DNA of 64,000 nt. Source: Chamaesiphon minutus PCC 6605 (GTDB taxonomy: Bacteria > Cyanobacteriota > Cyanobacteriia > Cyanobacteriales > Chamaesiphonaceae). Within the stretch, counting starts at the first letter, position 1; each line of letters starts with the position of its first letter. The position numbers were made by a program, and so were the translations under genes. The notes under the pieces were generated by a model, which saw only the letters and a program-made list of their open reading frames with translations, was not told the DNA's origin and made no database searches. Location of the stretch: the NCBI RefSeq assembly GCF_000317145.1, contig NC_020053.1, positions 270,519-334,518 of the forward strand, read 5' to 3'. Below are positions 61,656 to 64,000 of the stretch, in pieces.

Positions 61656-62324
61656 TTATGGGCATCTCATTTTCTTACCTGGATAAAGTCTATTAGAATT
61701 GCTCGTCTTCTGGATATATTCTAAATCTTGAAGGCGATTGCATAGATTTGAGATTGTCACGCCTAGTTCGTCAGCGATCGCTTTTAAATGTTGCCAATTA
61801 GTTAAATTACGTCCTTGCCGCACTTCTTCGAGTTGGTTTACTGGCATCAACAAACAACTAGCAAAGTACTGTGCTTGCCATTCTCGCCATTCTTCTGGGG
61901 TCTTTTCATGCCTAACTTTAATTATTTGTTCGTCCAGATTCCTACACAAAAATACCCGTTCTCGATCGCTTTCGGTAGCTGGAATATCCACATTATCTGA
62001 ATCGACATGTAGCAACCAATAACCGATCTCATGAGCTAAGGTAGATTGATAAAATCCACTACTATCCACGATCAAAGGAAAGGCTTCGTTGAGATAGATT
62101 TCTTTGGTATCTGGATAAATTTTTGCCGCAACTACACCATCTCGAACCGGATCGAATCGCTCCCATTGAATGTCTAGCTGCAAAAAATCAGCGGCACGAT
62201 CGGCTACCTGCGGCCATTTAGGTGGTATGGCGGAAGCTTCGATTTGGGCGAGCAGTCGATCGGCTGTCGCGGTAATTTCTTGCTTACCGATATATCCCAA
62301 CGGCTTAATGATGGTCATCCTCAC
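61656..62324 (-). CDS. ImmA/IrrE-type metallopeptidase-like protein with a mutated zinc site
   Basis: 222 residues. ImmA/IrrE layout: GVVAAKIYPDTKEIYLNE then STLAHEIGYWLLH, corresponding to the HExxH zinc site (98-102), followed by the third ligand region (AQYFASCLLMP). The motif reads HEIGY: the second His is Tyr (codon TAT, one base from CAT). It overlaps the upstream Xre gene by 20 bp, the usual partner. The protease may therefore be inactive; this needs confirmation. Confidence 0.75.
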   Translation of the reverse strand: MRMTIIKPLGYIGKQEITATADRLLAQIEASAIPPKWPQVADRAADFLQLDIQWERFDPVRDGVVAAKIYPDTKEIYLNEAFPLIVDSSGFYQSTLAHEIGYWLLHVDSDNVDIPATESDRERVFLCRNLDEQIIKVRHEKTPEEWREWQAQYFASCLLMPVNQLEEVRQGRNLTNWQHLKAIADELGVTISNLCNRLQDLEYIQKTSNSNRLYPGKKMRCP

Positions 62325-62676
62325 TCTCCAATAATTGGCGCATCGCTGCTGGATCTTGCATTTTCCGCAGCAGTACGGGCATTTTATCTTGATATGTTTT
62401 AGCTAATTGTTGAATTACCTTCGAGTCCTCTGGGGTAATTCGTCCAGCTAAATAACTAAGATTAGCTAGATCCATCTCTAAATCTAGATGCTCGATCAAC
62501 GATCGAATCACCTCATCTTTAGGCGGATAGTCGGCACGGTCGTTTTCTAATTTCGAGAGATAGGTATAATCGACTCCCACTTTGGCCGCTAGATCTCTCT
62601 GGCTATAACCCTTGCTCCGCCGAGCATCCTTAATACACTTGCCAAATGTCTGACTCACTTTTTTTAAAAATTGCAT
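62305..62676 (-). CDS. Xre-family regulator paired with ImmA
   Basis: 123 residues from the ATG at 62676 (MQFLKKVSQTFG). An HTH_3 domain (DARRSKGYSQRDLAAKVGVDYTYLSKLENDRADYPPKDEVIRSLIEHLDLE) fills the N-terminal half. Longer in-frame starts up to 62802 would pass through a hairpin at 62688-62716 and the operator-like repeats, so they are unlikely. It is probably autoregulated through the operators at 62743-62803. ImmA-type proteases cleave such repressors in known systems. Confidence 0.75.
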   Translation of the reverse strand: MQFLKKVSQTFGKCIKDARRSKGYSQRDLAAKVGVDYTYLSKLENDRADYPPKDEVIRSLIEHLDLEMDLANLSYLAGRITPEDSKVIQQLAKTYQDKMPVLLRKMQDPAAMRQLLESEDDHH

Positions 62677-62687
62677 ATTCTTGGTGG

Positions 62688-62716
62688 AACCATGCGGAGG
62701 TTTCCTCCGCATGGTT
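62688..62716. repeat. 13-bp-arm inverted repeat before the Xre start
   Basis: AACCATGCGGAGG and CCTCCGCATGGTT around three bases, within the leader of the Xre gene. It may be an operator or a leader stem-loop; the GGAGG would be paired in the RNA. Confidence 0.5.
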
Positions 62717-62742
62717 GCATCCGCTTTTTTATGATAATCGAT

Positions 62743-62803
62743 GTTGACTTGAAAAATCAACATGTGATATTCTCTACAAAAGTGGTTGACTTGAGAAATC
62801 AAC
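62743..62803. promoter_or_regulatory. Paired operators GTTGA..TCAAC upstream of the Xre gene
   Basis: GTTGACTTGAAAAATCAAC (62743-62761) and GTTGACTTGAGAAATCAAC (62785-62803) differ by one base and are spaced 42 bp apart, close to four helical turns. Each is a short palindrome (GTTGA...TCAAC). The spacing fits two repressor dimers bound on one face. They lie 67-127 bp upstream of the Xre ATG. Confidence 0.65.
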
Positions 62804-62926
62804 CATCTACCACACTAGATACGGACAAATCGATCGATGAGTGCCAGATCGGATTTTAGATTCGAGTGATTGGATCGATCGCACTGTCAGATTTGATGCC
62901 TAACTCAATTACCGCCGTCAGCGAGC

Positions 62927-63769
62927 ATGGTCAGTCCAACTAAATATCATCCGTCGTTTAGCTACAAAATTTGGGCTGATTCAGAGCCAGCCTTCGGACG
63001 AGAAGCCTTTCATTGTCCGATGCGGCGGGGCTTTAAGCGAGCGAGAAAGAAAGAGCCAATAATTCGCGCGTTATTGGAGCGAGATAGTCCAGCACAAGCA
63101 ATCGGACATCTTGCCCAGCAAGGAGTGTATGAATTTCACGCAGATCCGCAATTGCTAGATCGATCGGATGGAGTCAAGCTAATCATCGATCTGCTCGATT
63201 TAGAACGGTACGAAGTGGAAGTTGTGGCAACGGTCGCCCAAATATTGGAGCGATATCATGCCCAACCGCTCCTCAAAGGTAAGAAAATTCTCAAACTGGA
63301 AAAAGGCGATGAGGGGATACCAGAACCATTAGTCCTGAAATTACAACGCCAGGAGTTTAACTTTTATGCAGCAATGGATTGTATTTATGTCGAACCAGAT
63401 GGAACATTGCACATCCTCGATTTCAAAACCGGAAAGTCTAACTTCGATAAACGACAGGCACTTACATACTTACTAGCTGCCAAATATTTATACCCAGAAC
63501 AGTCGGTTGTGGCATCTTTTTATAATTTAGAGTCCCAACAACAATCGAGCATTATCAGGGCAACTCCAGCCCAGCTTCAAGGAATGGAAATATGCGTGGT
63601 GAAGGTTGCCAAACAACTAGCAGCAGATTTAAATTCTTACCGTAACAATCGCTCGGCATTCAATTTAGTTTTCCCGCCCAATCCTGGTTCTCAATGCCAA
63701 CATTGCCCCTTTTCCCCAGTTTGTGAATATACAGAATATCGAGAACGAGATGGCATCTACCCCGCATAA
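62927..63769 (+). CDS. Cas4-like PD-(D/E)XK nuclease with a cysteine cluster
   Basis: 280 residues. The nuclease core is YAAMDCIYVEPDGTLHILDFKTGKS (Asp151, Asp165, Lys167), the pattern of RecB/Cas4-type nucleases. Cysteines at 257, 260 and 266 (CQHCPFSPVC), together with Cys30 near the N-terminus, give the four-Cys iron-sulfur pattern of Cas4/AddB. There is no Cas1 or Cas2 nearby and no CRISPR array. The next gene overlaps its 3' end by 20 bp, so the two must act together. Confidence 0.78.
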   Translation: MVSPTKYHPSFSYKIWADSEPAFGREAFHCPMRRGFKRARKKEPIIRALLERDSPAQAIGHLAQQGVYEFHADPQLLDRSDGVKLIIDLLDLERYEVEVVATVAQILERYHAQPLLKGKKILKLEKGDEGIPEPLVLKLQRQEFNFYAAMDCIYVEPDGTLHILDFKTGKSNFDKRQALTYLLAAKYLYPEQSVVASFYNLESQQQSSIIRATPAQLQGMEICVVKVAKQLAADLNSYRNNRSAFNLVFPPNPGSQCQHCPFSPVCEYTEYRERDGIYPA

Positions 63770-64000
63770 TCCCCAAAGCGATCGAAATTTCTTAGCTGAA
63801 GTTTCGCTCCTCAAATATCAAGCTCAAACCCTGAAATTTACCAGCTATCGCTTACCACCCAATCTCGATCTGCAAATCGGTAAAAAACTCAGTTATCGTT
63901 TAGCACGTCACTTTCCTGGGGTAGTAGTCATTTGGCATGAGGAAATATTTCACGTCCTCGCTCGTCTCGATGGCAATATACCGAGTTTAGATGACTGGAA
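63750..64000 (+). CDS. Gene overlapping the Cas4-like nuclease, N-terminus only (runs off the right edge)
   Basis: From the ATG at 63750 the frame is open for 83 codons to the window end. It reads MASTPHNPQSDRNFLAEVSL, then KYQAQTLKFTSYRLPPNLDL and FPGVVVIWHEEIFHVLARLD. I do not recognise it with certainty. The KFTSYRLPP-type opening and the coupling to a Cas4-like nuclease would fit the N-terminal domain of a long prokaryotic Argonaute, whose genes often adjoin such nucleases. That is a guess; extension of the sequence decides it. Confidence 0.55.
   Translation, partial: MASTPHNPQSDRNFLAEVSLLKYQAQTLKFTSYRLPPNLDLQIGKKLSYRLARHFPGVVVIWHEEIFHVLARLDGNIPSLDDW

Noticed and set aside
62927-63769. 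A CRISPR-Cas adaptation cassette
   Set aside because: The nuclease resembles Cas4, but no cas1, cas2 or repeat array exists in the visible neighbourhood.

Overview
The window looks like part of a large conjugative or mobilizable plasmid, or an integrated relative of one, from a cyanobacterium. CGATCG / GCGATCGC words occur throughout, several cyanobacterial palindromic repeats are present, and many genes belong to families common in filamentous and unicellular cyanobacteria (Uma2, DUF5895, type 6 BREX, RES/Xre). The dense GATCGATCG usage would suit a Chamaesiphon-like genome, but that is a guess. I see no rRNA, tRNA or core chromosomal genes.

Layout. 1-8 kb: start of a SNF2 helicase, an HNH protein, parAB bracketed by two copies of a perfect palindrome, mobC-relaxase, a G-rich non-coding stretch that may hold oriT, then a small gene, a ParM-like actin and a second ParA-like ATPase. 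8-10.5 kb: HNH/partner pair, Uma2, RES-Xre toxin-antitoxin. 10.8-26.4 kb: a long leftward block of DNA-metabolism genes: a 1449-residue methylase plus Strawberry-notch helicase, a VWA protein, Gp157-like, DUF932, a TOPRIM primase-like protein, DUF5895 with an SSB-type tail, a RelE pair and an SSB. It ends in a gene split by an IS4-family element with a 9-bp target duplication.

26.9-48.8 kb: a complete type 6 BREX gene order on the minus strand (brxE-brxA-brxB-brxC-pglX-pglZ-brxD-brxHI), framed by two direct repeats of about 300 and 333 bp. Each repeat carries three copies of one 22-bp palindrome that looks like a spaced parS site. brxC is broken by a 35-bp hairpin repeat, an IS982-family element and a second IS. 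Removing all three in silico restores one 1208-residue frame. Two accessory modules sit inside the operon: an opposite-strand DUF6932 nucleotidyltransferase/Xre pair, and an orphan Xre/MbcA/ParS-type regulator overlapping pglZ.

48.9-64 kb: TPR protein, an IS605-type remnant (TnpB-like protein without zinc-finger cysteines, truncated TnpA), a rightward conjugation cluster (small membrane proteins, VirB4/TraC-like ATPase with a degenerate P-loop, secreted protein, VirB6/TrbL-like protein), Fic with a decayed second copy, an Xre/ImmA pair with paired operators, and a Cas4-like nuclease overlapping a gene that runs off the end.

How it fits together: the flanks carry maintenance, transfer and toxin-antitoxin functions. 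The middle is a repeat-bounded defence island that probably arrived as a unit and appears to be decaying at brxC.
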